Assembly (NCBI GenBank): GCA_016929195.1
Contig: JAFGJG010000051.1
Coordinates: forward strand, 1-43,676
Direction of reading: 5' to 3'
Source: Thermoleophilaceae bacterium
Lineage (GTDB): Bacteria > Actinomycetota > Thermoleophilia > Solirubrobacterales > Thermoleophilaceae
DNA: 43,676 bases
Under the pieces are notes generated by a model. It saw only the letters and a list, made by a program, of their open reading frames with translations, ran no database searches and was not told the DNA's origin. Made by a program: the position numbers and the translations under genes. This document shows positions 1 to 8,069 of this stretch, piece after piece (within the stretch, counting starts at the first letter, position 1; each line of letters starts with the position of its first letter).

Positions 1-24
1 CTGCCGCGAGGGGCACGAGCGGGA

Positions 25-909
25 TCACGTGGCCGCCGCGGGCGAGCGCGGCCTGCTCGACGCCACGGCCACGCCCGCGATCACGACGACCACGCCGAGC
101 AGCTGCACGGCGGAGGGCGACTCCGAGAGGAGCAGCGCGGCCAGGAACACTGCGCTCACGGGCTGGAGCATGAGGAGGATGGAGGTCAGCAGCGCCGGTA
201 GCCGGGGGAGCGACACCGAGATCAGCAGCCAGCCGAGCACCTGCGACGAGAGCGCCAGCAGCACGAGCCACGCCTGCGCCTCGAGGTCCGGCACCCATTC
301 GATGTCCCCGACCGCGATGCCGCCGATCGCCGAGAAGACCGCGCCGCTTGCCGTCGCGTCGAACAGCGGGCCGGCGGGGCGGCGGATGTCCGAGTTGCCC
401 TGCCGGAGGACCAGCAGGAAAAGCGCGTAGGTGATCCCGGTGAGCACCCCGTAGACCACGCCCAGCAGGGGGTCGTCGCCATAGGCGCCCGCGCCGATCG
501 CGCCCGAGATGAGTACGACGCCGAGGAAGACGATCGGGATCGCCGCGAGCGAGCGCGACTCGGGGCGCTCGCCGAGCCAGGCCCAGGCGATCAGCGCGAC
601 GAGCACCACCTGCACGTTGGCCAGCACGGTGGCGAGCCCGGCGCCGACCGCCTCGATCGAGTGGTGCCAGAACGTCAGGTCGGCGGCGAAGAACAGCCCC
701 GCGAAGAGGGCGAGCCGGCGGTCGCGGCTCGCGCGCGGCCCGTAGCGGCGGCGCTCCACGACGGCGAGCGCCCCGAGCACCGGGAGCGCGTAGAGGCAGC
801 GGAAGAACGCGGCCGTGGACGGCGAGACCTCGGCCAGCTTGACGAGGATCGCCGAGAAGGCGATCACGAAGGCACCCAGGGCGCCCGCCAGGACCGGCCG
901 CTCCCACAT
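25..909 (-). CDS. EamA/DMT-family permease
   Basis: A 294-residue, almost wholly hydrophobic protein with about ten predicted membrane helices arranged as two EamA repeats (roughly residues 5-140 and 150-285). This is the standard size and layout of drug/metabolite-transporter superfamily exporters. Short arginine-rich loops (for example VERRRYGPRASRDRR near residue 52) fit cytoplasmic positive-inside loops. The substrate cannot be read from the sequence; the family includes amino-acid, nucleotide-sugar and metabolite exporters. It starts at an ATG and is divergent from the small membrane protein gene to its right, with only 24 bases between the two starts, so their promoters must overlap the coding ends. 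The left neighbour lies outside the window. Confidence 0.9.
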   Translation of the reverse strand: MWERPVLAGALGAFVIAFSAILVKLAEVSPSTAAFFRCLYALPVLGALAVVERRRYGPRASRDRRLALFAGLFFAADLTFWHHSIEAVGAGLATVLANVQVVLVALIAWAWLGERPESRSLAAIPIVFLGVVLISGAIGAGAYGDDPLLGVVYGVLTGITYALFLLVLRQGNSDIRRPAGPLFDATASGAVFSAIGGIAVGDIEWVPDLEAQAWLVLLALSSQVLGWLLISVSLPRLPALLTSILLMLQPVSAVFLAALLLSESPSAVQLLGVVVVIAGVAVASSRPRSPAAAT

Positions 910-933
910 AGCGGGCCCAGGCTAGCCGTGGGT

Positions 934-1122
934 ATGGTCAGCGCCGTGGACCGCAACACGGCACTGTGGGCGCTCGTCCTCTTCTTCGGCGCGTCCATCA
1001 TGTTCGCGGCGATCAAGAACGCCACCGAGGACGAGGGTGCGGGGGTGGCGCTCGCCGCCCAGGCCGGGGCCGGGCTGCTCCTCGTCGGCGCGATCGTGCT
1101 GTTCGTCCGTCGCAGGCAGTGA
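934..1122 (+). CDS. small two-helix membrane protein, unknown function
   Basis: A 62-residue protein with two hydrophobic segments (about residues 8-22 and 38-57) separated by a short acidic loop (KNATEDEG) and ending in RRRQ, so a hairpin in the membrane with a basic cytoplasmic tail is likely. The ATG at 934 is chosen; an in-frame GTG at 946 is the alternative. Its TGA overlaps the GTG start of the next gene (GTGA), which indicates translational coupling with the dehydrogenase. No family is recognised. Reality is supported by the coupled junction, the codon usage and the divergent position after the permease start. Confidence 0.6.
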   Translation: MVSAVDRNTALWALVLFFGASIMFAAIKNATEDEGAGVALAAQAGAGLLLVGAIVLFVRRRQ

Positions 1123-1892
1123 GGCCCGTCGCCGAGCAGACGATCCTCGTGACAGGGTCGACCGACGGCCTCGGCCGGGGGGTGGCCGAGGAGCTCGCGA
1201 CGAGGGGCGCGAAGGTGATCGTCCACGGCCGCGATCCCGAGAAGACGCGGGCGGTGGCCGAGGAGATCGGCGCCGAGCGTGCGCTGGTGGCTGACTTCGC
1301 GTCGCTCGACGAGGTTCGCCGTCTGGCCGGCCGCGTGGGCCGCCTCGACACGCTCGTGAACAACGCCGGGATCATCGCCGGCGAGCGGCGGACGAGCACG
1401 GACGGGCACGAGCTCACGCTCGCCGTGAACTACCTGTCCCACTTCGTGCTCACGGCCCTGCTCCTCGACAGGCTGGAGGAGCCCGGCCGGATCGTGAACG
1501 TCGCGTCGATCGGCCAGGCGCCGTTCGACTTCGATGACCCCGGGTTCGAGCACGGCTACGACGGCTACGGCGCCTACGCGCGCAGCAAGCTCGCGCAGAT
1601 CACCTGGTCGTTCGAGCTGGCGGACCGCCTCCGCGACAGCGGGATCACGGTCAACGCCCTCCACCCGGCCACGCTCATGGACACGAAGATGGTCCGCGAG
1701 GGGCTCGGGCGCCCGCACACCTCGGTGGAGGAGGGCGTGCGCGCGACGCTCAGGCTGATCACCGACCCGGAGCTCGACGGGGTGACCGGCCGCTTCTTCA
1801 ACGGCCTGCGCGAGGCGCGGGCGAACGGGCAGGCCTACGACCCGGAGGCGCGCCGGCGGCTCTGGGAGCTGAGCGAGCGCCTCGCCGCGTGA
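1119..1892 (+). CDS. SDR-family oxidoreductase
   Basis: A 257-residue classical short-chain dehydrogenase/reductase. The Rossmann glycine motif TGSTDGLGRG lies near residues 12-21, NNAG at 81-84, and the catalytic Ser130, Tyr153 and Lys157 (YARSK) are all in place, so NAD(P)-dependent activity on an alcohol or carbonyl is expected. The arrangement resembles the retinol-dehydrogenase/WW-domain-oxidoreductase-like branch (LAVNYLSHFVLT and an ALHPAT segment after the active site), but the substrate is unknown. The GTG at 1119 is chosen because the glycine motif begins soon after it and because it interlocks with the preceding stop; the open frame continues further upstream but would overlap the small membrane gene. 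Its own stop interlocks with the next GTG. Confidence 0.9.
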   Translation: MRPVAEQTILVTGSTDGLGRGVAEELATRGAKVIVHGRDPEKTRAVAEEIGAERALVADFASLDEVRRLAGRVGRLDTLVNNAGIIAGERRTSTDGHELTLAVNYLSHFVLTALLLDRLEEPGRIVNVASIGQAPFDFDDPGFEHGYDGYGAYARSKLAQITWSFELADRLRDSGITVNALHPATLMDTKMVREGLGRPHTSVEEGVRATLRLITDPELDGVTGRFFNGLREARANGQAYDPEARRRLWELSERLAA

Positions 1893-2257
1893 CGCGCTGG
1901 GTCGTGGACGGCATGAACGTGATCGGGTCGCGCCCCGACGGCTGGTGGCGCGACCGGCGCGCGGCGATGCGGCGCCTCGTCGAGGACCTCGGCGGGCTCG
2001 GCGAGCCGGTGATTGTGGTCCTCGACGGGACGCCGTTCGACATCGACGCCGGCCCGGTCGACGTGCGCTTCGCCTCGCGCCGCGGCCCCGACGCGGCCGA
2101 CGACGACATCGCGGCGCTCGTCGCGGCCGACCCGGACACGGGCGACCTGCGCGTCGTCACCTCGGACGCGGGCCTCGAGCGGCGGGTGCGCGAGCACGGC
2201 GCCTCCGTCGAGGGGGCGGGCGCCTTCCGCAGGCGCCTGGACGAGCTCGGTGCCTGA
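1889..2257 (+). CDS. NYN-domain (YacP-like) putative RNase
   Basis: A 122-residue single-domain protein of the NYN/PIN-like nuclease fold. The acidic metal-binding positions expected for the family are visible: VDGMNVIG near residues 6-13, VVLDGTP near 41-47, AADDDIAAL near 69-77 and VVTSDAGLERRV near 89-100. YacP/Rae1-type relatives cleave mRNA, some on the ribosome; which RNA this one acts on cannot be read here. The basic tract RRAAMRR follows the first acidic motif. It is coupled at both ends: its GTG overlaps the dehydrogenase stop, and the following gene starts eight bases before its own stop. It has no obvious functional link to its neighbours. Confidence 0.8.
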   Translation: MTRWVVDGMNVIGSRPDGWWRDRRAAMRRLVEDLGGLGEPVIVVLDGTPFDIDAGPVDVRFASRRGPDAADDDIAALVAADPDTGDLRVVTSDAGLERRVREHGASVEGAGAFRRRLDELGA

Positions 2258-3377
2258 CGCCGCCTACCGGACGGCGTTCCTCGACTGGCTCGCCTGCGCC
2301 GCGCGCGGGCGGGAGGAGCCGGCCGCCCGTGCCGCCGCCGAGCACGGCGACCCGGTCGCGGCCGCCGCTACGGCCGGTCACGTGCTCGACTTCGACGACA
2401 CCTACCTGCCCGGCATCGCGCACCTGAGCGCCCCGACGGCGCCCGTCGCGCTCCTGCTCGCGGAGACCGTGGGCCAGGCGCTCGAGGCGTATGCGGCCGG
2501 CTTCGAGGCGATGGGCGCGCTGGCGCGGGCGAGCCACCCGGCGCTGTACGACCGCGGCCTCCACCCGACAGCCGTGTGCGGCGGCCTGGGCGCGGCCGTG
2601 ACCGCCGCGCGGGTGCTCGGCCTCGACCGCGAGGCGGAGCGCTCGGCCGTCGCGCTCGCCCTGCTCGGCGCCGGCGGGCTCCGCGCCGCGTTCGGCTCGG
2701 ACGGCAAGTCGCTCCAGGTCGGCTGGGCGGCGTCGTCCGGCGAGCGCGCCGCGCGGCTCGCGGCAAGCGGGGCCCGCGCGCCGCTCGAGGCGGCCGCCGC
2801 GGGCTTCGCGGAGGCGACCGGCGGCAGCTACGCCGAGGCCGGCCTCGGCGAGCCGGCGATCGAGCGCAACTGGATCAAGGCCTGGCCCTGCTGCCTCCAG
2901 ACGCACGGCTCGATCGAGGCTGCCGAGCGAGCCCGTGCCGGCCACGCGAAGCCGGCCACGGTGCTCGTGCATCCGGTCTCGCTTCAGGCGGCGGCGGTCG
3001 GTCCCGAGCCCGCCGACGGGCTCCAGGCCAAGTTCTCGATTCCCTACCTGACCGCGTACACGCTGCTGCACGGGCCGCCCGGCATCGACAGCTTCGGCAC
3101 CGTCGACGCGGACGCCGTGCGGCGCGCCGAGGCGATCGAGGTGCGCACCGACCCGGCGCTGCTCGAATCCGAGGCCGTGCTGCTCGACGCCGGCGGCGCC
3201 GAGCTCGAGCGCGTGGAGGCCGCGAGCGGGTCGCCCGAGCATCCGCTCGACGCGCCGGCGCTCGAGCGCAAGCTGGCCGGCCTCGGCGCCGCGGACCTCG
3301 CCGGAGCGCTCGACGACCCCGGCCGGCCCACATCGGGTCTGGCCGCCCGGTTACGATCGCCTCGCCGGACTCGCTAG
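2250..3377 (+). CDS. MmgE/PrpD-family protein (compact)
   Basis: A 375-residue member of the MmgE/PrpD family, which contains 2-methylcitrate dehydratase (PrpD), cis-aconitate decarboxylase and many uncharacterised dehydratases. Family landmarks are HVLDFDDT followed by a His-Ser-Ala-Pro-like segment (HLSAPTAPVALLLA), GSDGKSLQVGWAA in the middle, and KAWPCCLQTHGSIEAA in the second half. The family is usually about 450 residues; here the N-terminal helical part is abbreviated, so the coupled GTG start gives a compact form. It overlaps the NYN gene by eight bases. No PrpB or PrpC partner lies nearby, so a role in the methylcitrate cycle is not supported by context. Confidence 0.8.
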   Translation: MPDAAYRTAFLDWLACAARGREEPAARAAAEHGDPVAAAATAGHVLDFDDTYLPGIAHLSAPTAPVALLLAETVGQALEAYAAGFEAMGALARASHPALYDRGLHPTAVCGGLGAAVTAARVLGLDREAERSAVALALLGAGGLRAAFGSDGKSLQVGWAASSGERAARLAASGARAPLEAAAAGFAEATGGSYAEAGLGEPAIERNWIKAWPCCLQTHGSIEAAERARAGHAKPATVLVHPVSLQAAAVGPEPADGLQAKFSIPYLTAYTLLHGPPGIDSFGTVDADAVRRAEAIEVRTDPALLESEAVLLDAGGAELERVEAASGSPEHPLDAPALERKLAGLGAADLAGALDDPGRPTSGLAARLRSPRRTR

Positions 3378-3409
3378 ACGGACTCGCTAAGCAACGGGAA
3401 GGAGCCCCA

Positions 3410-3895
3410 GTGGCCGAGGAGATTCAGATACCAGGGGCGGGCTCGACCGCCAAGATCCGCAATCCGCTCGGGGTGATCGGCCTGACGCTGATCACGCTCG
3501 GGATCTACTTCTTCTTCTGGTGGTACTACATCAACCGGGAGATGAAGGACCTCGGCCAGGCGCGCGGGGTCGACCTCGGCGAGAAGCCCGGCATGTCGGT
3601 GCTGGCCGTATCGCTGGGCGCGCTGATCATCGTCCCGGCGATCGTCTCCGAGTGGACCACGAGCGGCCGGATCCAGCGGACCCAGGAGACGGCGGGCGTG
3701 GAGCGCTCCGCCAGCGGCCCGGTCATCTTCGTCCTGCTGCTGCTGATCTCTCCGGTCGGCCTGTGGTACGCCCAGAGCGAGCTGAACAAGGCCTGGCGGA
3801 CGCTTCAGGAGGGCGGCGGCACGGCGAGCCTCACGCCGCCGGCGTCGCAGCCGGCTCCGCCGGTGGCGGAGCGGCCCGAGGCGCCGAGCCAGTAG
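3410..3895 (+). CDS. DUF4234-like membrane protein
   Basis: A 161-residue membrane protein. After a short polar N-terminus it has the pattern RNPLGVIGLTLITLGIYFFF-WW-YYINREM typical of DUF4234, a family of small multi-helix proteins of unknown role. Two or three further hydrophobic segments follow (about residues 63-82 and 103-123), then a Pro/Ala-rich C-terminal tail. The GTG start is supported by the ribosome-binding sequence GGGAAGGAG seven bases upstream. The last 65 bases overlap the convergent P450 gene. Promoter and function are unclear. Confidence 0.75.
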   Translation: MAEEIQIPGAGSTAKIRNPLGVIGLTLITLGIYFFFWWYYINREMKDLGQARGVDLGEKPGMSVLAVSLGALIIVPAIVSEWTTSGRIQRTQETAGVERSASGPVIFVLLLLISPVGLWYAQSELNKAWRTLQEGGGTASLTPPASQPAPPVAERPEAPSQ

Positions 3896-5189
3896 CGGCG
3901 GCCACCCGCTCGGTCACGACGGCGCGCGCGCCGCGCGCCGGCACGACCGTCACATGCCTGATCGAGGGGCGCTCCGGGCGCTCGGACGGCGCGCGCAGGC
4001 GAACGCGGCGGAGCACCTCCCGCAGCACGATGCGCATCTCGGTCTGGGCGAACGAGGCGCCGATGCAGCGCCGCACCCCGCCGCCGAACGGGATCCAGGC
4101 GTACGCCTCGGGCTGCCCGTCGACGAAGCGCTCGGGACGGAACTCCTCCGGCTCGGGGTAGAGGTCCGGCCGCGCGTGCACCGCCGCGATCGCGGGCAGC
4201 ACGAGCGTCCCCGCCGGCAGCTCGTACCCGCCCACCTCGACCGGTCGCGTGAGCTTGCGCGCCACGTCCACGACCACCGGCCGGATCCGCAGCGTCTCCT
4301 TGACGACCGCGTCGAGGTAGTCGTCGTCGCCGGCCTCGGCCGCATCGACCGCGCGCGCCATCACCCGCGGCGTGCGCATCAGCCGCTCGAACGCCCAGGA
4401 GAGGCCGGTCGCGCTCGTCTCGTGCCCCGCGGTGAGGAGCGTCATCAGCTCGTCGCGCAGCTCGACGTCGGACATCGGGCTGCCGTCCTCGTGCCGCGCC
4501 GCGAGCAGGAGCGACAGCACGTCCTCGCCCGGCTCGGAGTCGCGCCGGTCCGCGATCTCGGTGTAGATCAGCCCGTCCACCGCGGCCAGCGCCCGCCGGA
4601 AGCGCGCCGCGGGCGAGAGCCCGCCGAGGTCGCGGTCCATGAACGGCAGCCAGGTCAGGACGCTCGTCGTCTCGGCCAGGCGCGGGATGCGCTCCCGGAA
4701 GAGGTCCATGCGCGCGTCGTCGCGGACCCCGAAGACCGCGCGCAGGATCACCTCGAGCGTGATCGCCTGCATCCGCGGGCGCAGCTCGAACTCCGGCCCG
4801 ACCGGCCAGCGGTCGACTTCGCGCGCGGTCTCCTCGGCCATGACCTCCGCGTAGCGCCGAACGCGCTCGCCGTGGAAGGGCGGGAGCAGCAGCTTGCGCT
4901 GGCTCATGTGGCGGTCCTCGTCGAGCGTGAGCAGCGAGTGCTCGCCGAGCGCGTCGCCGAGAGCGAGCGCGTTCGCCTCGCCGGCGTGGAACGTGGCGGC
5001 GTCGCCCGCGAACACGCGCTTGATCTCGGCCGGGTCGGCCACGTAGACCACGCGGCCGAAGATCGGGAAGTGAGTGCTGAAGACGTCGCCGTAGCGGCGC
5101 CGGCGCTTGACCATGAAGCCGTAGGGCTGCGCCGTCACGCGCAGGGCCTGGATCAGCCGCGGGGACCGCGGTCCGGGCACGCGAGTCAC
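3831..5189 (-). CDS. cytochrome P450
   Basis: A 452-residue soluble cytochrome P450. Diagnostic elements are the I-helix oxygen-activation motif AGHETSATG, the K-helix E-x-x-R in KETLRIRP, the PERF segment in FRPERFVDG, and the heme loop FGGGVRRCIGASFA with the thiolate Cys near residue 375. The N-terminus (PGPRSPRLIQALR, then a proline/tyrosine hinge and RRRYGDVF) resembles actinobacterial class I P450s acting on lipids or terpenoids rather than membrane-anchored ones. A Pro/Ala-rich C-terminal tail of about 25 residues is extra. The GTG at 5189 is the first sensible start after the upstream gene's stop. It lies 32 bases downstream of the SCP2/hydrolase gene on the same strand, so they are probably one transcript. 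No ferredoxin or reductase gene is adjacent. Confidence 0.93.
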   Translation of the reverse strand: MTRVPGPRSPRLIQALRVTAQPYGFMVKRRRRYGDVFSTHFPIFGRVVYVADPAEIKRVFAGDAATFHAGEANALALGDALGEHSLLTLDEDRHMSQRKLLLPPFHGERVRRYAEVMAEETAREVDRWPVGPEFELRPRMQAITLEVILRAVFGVRDDARMDLFRERIPRLAETTSVLTWLPFMDRDLGGLSPAARFRRALAAVDGLIYTEIADRRDSEPGEDVLSLLLAARHEDGSPMSDVELRDELMTLLTAGHETSATGLSWAFERLMRTPRVMARAVDAAEAGDDDYLDAVVKETLRIRPVVVDVARKLTRPVEVGGYELPAGTLVLPAIAAVHARPDLYPEPEEFRPERFVDGQPEAYAWIPFGGGVRRCIGASFAQTEMRIVLREVLRRVRLRAPSERPERPSIRHVTVVPARGARAVVTERVAAATGSAPRAAPPPAEPAATPAA

Positions 5190-5221
5190 GGAGAGGTTGT
5201 ACCGCGTGGGGGAGCGGCGCG

Positions 5222-6409
5222 CTAGCCCACGAACGCGCGGATCGCCGCGTGCGTCTCGCGCGGGGCCTCGAGCTGCGGCACGTGACCGCAGTTCAGCTCG
5301 AGGTGCGTGGCCGCCGGGAGCACGTCCTCGACGTGCCGCATGAAGGCGATCGGCACCAGCGTGTCGTGGGTGCCCCACACGAACAGCGAGCGCGGTGCCA
5401 GCCCGGCCATGCGCGTCCAGAACCCGTCCTCGCCATGGGGCTCGTCGAGGTAGATGCTGCGGGCCGCCGCGTAGAAGGCGGCGCGGCCGCGCGCCGTCAG
5501 GTAGGCGCGCAGGAACTCGTCGATGCCGGCGTCGGCCCACCCGCCCTGGACGCCGACGAGCCGGCGGACGATTCCCTCGACGATCGGGCGCGGCGCGATC
5601 TGGAGCAGCCCGAGCTCGGGGCGCAGGGCCTTGACGATCGGCGCCCAGCGCCGGTCGCGCAGCCAGGCGAGTGCGGGGCTCAGCAGCACGAGGTTTGGCA
5701 CGCGGTCGGGGTCCATCAGGCCGGCCTCGATCGCCACGCGGCCGCCCATGCTGTTGCCGACGAGGTCGGCCTCCTCGAGGTCGAGCGCGTCCATGAGGTC
5801 GAAGACGGCCCGCGCGAAGTAGGGGGCGTTGTACGGGGCGCCGATCGGCTTGTCGGACTCGCCGAAGCCGGGCAGGTCGAGCGCCACCACGCGGTAGCCG
5901 TCGGCCAGCGCCGCGACGGTGGGGAGGAAGGAGGCCTTGGTGCCGCCGAGGCCGTGGGCGCAGATCAGCGTCCTGCGGCCGCTGCCCGCCGAGAGGATCG
6001 ACAGCCGTCCCGAGCGCTTCGTCCGCACCGACTCGAAGGTGAGGCGGGACTCCTCGGTGGCGCCGCTGGTGGCCGCGAGGAAGCCCACGCCCACGTGGAG
6101 GCTGCCGCGGATGCGGAGGCGCCCCCGCCGGAAGGCGCCCATCCCGCCGCGAACGTCGGCGGCGATCTGGCGCCACGCCGCGGTGTCGGCGGTCAGCGTG
6201 GCGTCGGGCTCGCCATGCGAGCCGGCCTCCCCGAGCTGGAGGGTCCGCCGCGTGAGGCGCGCGTCCCAGGCGCGGCCGCCGTCGATCGCGAGCCGCACCA
6301 CGGCCCTGCCGCCCGCCAGGTCGATCACGTCCGGGTCGTAGCGCTCGACGAGGGCGCCGATGCCTGCCGCGGGCGCTTCCGGCGGGGCTGGTGTGGCGGT
6401 GGCGGTCAC
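5222..6409 (-). CDS. SCP2-like domain fused to alpha/beta hydrolase
   Basis: A 395-residue protein in two parts. Residues ~15-112 look like a sterol-carrier-protein-2/SCP2-like domain (VVRLAIDGGRAWDARL, then PDATLTADTAAWRQI and a G-F-RRGRLRIRG ending), a fold that binds lipids or acyl chains. Residues ~125-395 are an alpha/beta hydrolase with oxyanion HG (AHGLGG), nucleophile Ser220 in GNSMGG, acid Asp349 in WGTHDT and His376 in NCGHVPQLE, so the triad is complete. Lip1-like or meta-cleavage-type hydrolases are the closest general group. The expected role is hydrolysis of an ester or thioester presented by the N-terminal domain. It is the first gene of a likely operon with the P450. Confidence 0.85.
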   Translation of the reverse strand: MTATATPAPPEAPAAGIGALVERYDPDVIDLAGGRAVVRLAIDGGRAWDARLTRRTLQLGEAGSHGEPDATLTADTAAWRQIAADVRGGMGAFRRGRLRIRGSLHVGVGFLAATSGATEESRLTFESVRTKRSGRLSILSAGSGRRTLICAHGLGGTKASFLPTVAALADGYRVVALDLPGFGESDKPIGAPYNAPYFARAVFDLMDALDLEEADLVGNSMGGRVAIEAGLMDPDRVPNLVLLSPALAWLRDRRWAPIVKALRPELGLLQIAPRPIVEGIVRRLVGVQGGWADAGIDEFLRAYLTARGRAAFYAAARSIYLDEPHGEDGFWTRMAGLAPRSLFVWGTHDTLVPIAFMRHVEDVLPAATHLELNCGHVPQLEAPRETHAAIRAFVG

Positions 6410-6503
6410 GGGGTCGAGCGGTTACCTCGCGAGAGGGCCGCGCAAACGTCTCATACGCCGACCCTCGTCCAAGGTTGCATACGGACCGGAGGGCCGGCGC
6501 AGG

Positions 6504-7031
6504 TCAAACGCCGGCCGGCGGCGACCACTGGCGCTGCTCGACCTTGAACACCTCGAGTCCGCGCGCCCTGTAGTTCGGCAGCGCCGTCGGGGCGTCGAGC
6601 GAGCAGGTGGTCAGCCAGACGCGCGGCTTCAGCTCGAGCGCGCGCTTGAGCGCCAGCGTGAGCGAATGACCGCCCAGCCCGCGGCCGTGGAAGGCGCCGA
6701 GCAGGCCGAAGATCGCGATCTTGGTCGCGGTGCGCTCGGGCTCCAGCTCGAAGTAGCCGATCGGGCGGCCGCCCAGCTCGAGCACGTGGGTCTCCACGCG
6801 CGCGGCCCAGGCGGCCCACTGGCTGTCCGTCCAGACCAGCCGGTCGAACCAGCTGTACTCCGCGCCGACGCGCGAGTAGAGGTCGCGGTTGCGGGCCGGG
6901 TCGTGCACCACCTGGCTTCCGAGGCCGGGCGGCGGCGGGCCGGCGGGCGGCCGCACCTTCACCGGGTCGTCCAGCTCGAGATAGGTGACGGTGATCGAGG
7001 CGGGTTGTGCTGCGTTGCTCGCCGCGTGCAC
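6504..7031 (-). CDS. GNAT-family N-acetyltransferase
   Basis: A 175-residue GCN5-related acetyltransferase. The core strand pattern (THVLELGGRPIGYFELE) leads into the acetyl-CoA pyrophosphate loop FHGRGLGGHSL near residues 116-126, followed by a helix and WLTTCSLDAPTALPNYRARG, the usual Asn/Tyr-containing segment of the acceptor side. Family members acetylate small amines, peptides or proteins; the substrate is not evident. It is separated from the downstream hydrolase/P450 pair by 94 bases, so it may be transcribed alone or lead that operon. It is divergent from the secreted-protein gene, with 84 bases between the starts. Confidence 0.85.
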   Translation of the reverse strand: MHAASNAAQPASITVTYLELDDPVKVRPPAGPPPPGLGSQVVHDPARNRDLYSRVGAEYSWFDRLVWTDSQWAAWAARVETHVLELGGRPIGYFELEPERTATKIAIFGLLGAFHGRGLGGHSLTLALKRALELKPRVWLTTCSLDAPTALPNYRARGLEVFKVEQRQWSPPAGV

Positions 7032-7115
7032 TGCGGGCGATTATGGCGACGGCTCTGTGGCTGGGTCTTCACACACGCAACCCACGCGTGACGCAGGCGC
7101 CCGTACGGTCGCCTG

Positions 7116-7967
7116 GTGGGCTCCGAGCGAGGACAGGCGACGGTCGAGTGGGTGGGGGTGGTGCTGCTCGTCTGCCTCCTGGCGGGCGCGGTCCTCGCCG
7201 CAGCGCGGGGCGTCGACGGGCGCGGGTTCGGCGGCGCGCTGGCGCACCGGATCGCCTGCGCGGCGCGCGGCGGCTGCGACGACGGCGACGCCGAGCTGGC
7301 GCGGGCCTACGGCCCGGCGGACGCCGCGCTCGTACGCGAGCACGCGCCGGGGATCGTGTACGAGCCGGGCGAGCGCCAGCTTCCCGTCGACTACGCGGGC
7401 TGCCGCGTCCCCGACTGCGCGGTCGCCCCGGACGACGGCGACCTGGACGCCCACCGCACGGACGCCGGCCGGCGGGCGACGGTCTTCACGCACGTGGTCC
7501 GGCGGCGCGGGTCGACCCACCTCCAGTACTGGCTCTACTACCCCGACTCGAACACGGCCTGGGCCGGCTCGGACGGCATCTGGCGGCGCAGCCCGCTGCT
7601 TCGCCTGGCGGGCCGGGTGCTGCGCGGCACGCCCGAGTACCCGGGCTTCCACCGCGACGACTGGGAGGCCTACGCGGTGCGGATCGACCGGCGCGGGCGG
7701 GTGCGGGCGCGGGCGAGCTCGCACGGGGCGTGGCAGCGGTGGCTGCCCTCGACCGGGTGGACCCGCGTCTCGCGCGGGAGTCACGCGGGGCACCCTCCGG
7801 CCGGGCTGCCGGGCCTCGGCCTGCGCGAGCGCACCTCCACCGCCGAGGGCCTGCGGCTCGTCCCGCTCGAGACCCGCGACCGGCGGGGCTACCGGCCGAA
7901 CGACGACGGCGTGACTCCGCCGTGGCGAAAGGAGGCGTACCGCAACCCCGAAAGCGACAGGTCGTGA
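7116..7967 (+). CDS. exported protein with TadE/pilin-like N-terminus
   Basis: A 283-residue protein. Its N-terminus, ERGQATVEWVGVVLLVCLLA, has the form of TadE/Flp-pilin-like type III signal segments: a short basic start, a Glu at about +5 of the hydrophobic helix, then a membrane helix. The rest is soluble, with four cysteines in two clusters (CAARGGC and CRVPDC), an aromatic strand HLQYWLYYPDSNT and a motif FHRDDWEAYAV. The latter resembles the GHRHDWE signature of Nep1-like proteins and the H-x-G-D-W-E of Vps62-related families, but overall homology is not established. The GTG at 7116 gives the shortest leader before the hydrophobic helix. No pilus assembly genes are adjacent. Function unknown; surface or secreted location is likely. 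Confidence 0.7.
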   Translation: MGSERGQATVEWVGVVLLVCLLAGAVLAAARGVDGRGFGGALAHRIACAARGGCDDGDAELARAYGPADAALVREHAPGIVYEPGERQLPVDYAGCRVPDCAVAPDDGDLDAHRTDAGRRATVFTHVVRRRGSTHLQYWLYYPDSNTAWAGSDGIWRRSPLLRLAGRVLRGTPEYPGFHRDDWEAYAVRIDRRGRVRARASSHGAWQRWLPSTGWTRVSRGSHAGHPPAGLPGLGLRERTSTAEGLRLVPLETRDRRGYRPNDDGVTPPWRKEAYRNPESDRS

Positions 7968-8042
7968 CGCCCGCCCCCGCGCGCGGGTCGGCCCGAATAG
8001 GCTTGTGTGCAGGATGAGTCCCGCATCCGCCTCGTTTGGTTG

Positions 8043-8057
8043 GCCCGGCCACCGGGC
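8043..8057. terminator. short GC hairpin before the patatin gene
   Basis: Arms GCCCGG and CCGGGC with the loop CCA lie between the secreted-protein gene and the patatin gene. There is no T-run, and it is only 13 bases before the start codon, so it could equally be a leader structure. Low confidence. Confidence 0.25.
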
Positions 8058-8069
8058 ACCTGAGCGGTC

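Noticed and set aside
2250-3377. Methylcitrate cycle gene prpD
   Set aside because: The family is clear, but no prpB or prpC is adjacent and the N-terminus is shortened, so only the family name is supported.
3831-6409. Secondary-metabolite gene cluster around the P450
   Set aside because: No terpene synthase, polyketide synthase or peptide synthetase is in the window; the distant O-methyltransferase and thiolase are not clustered with it.
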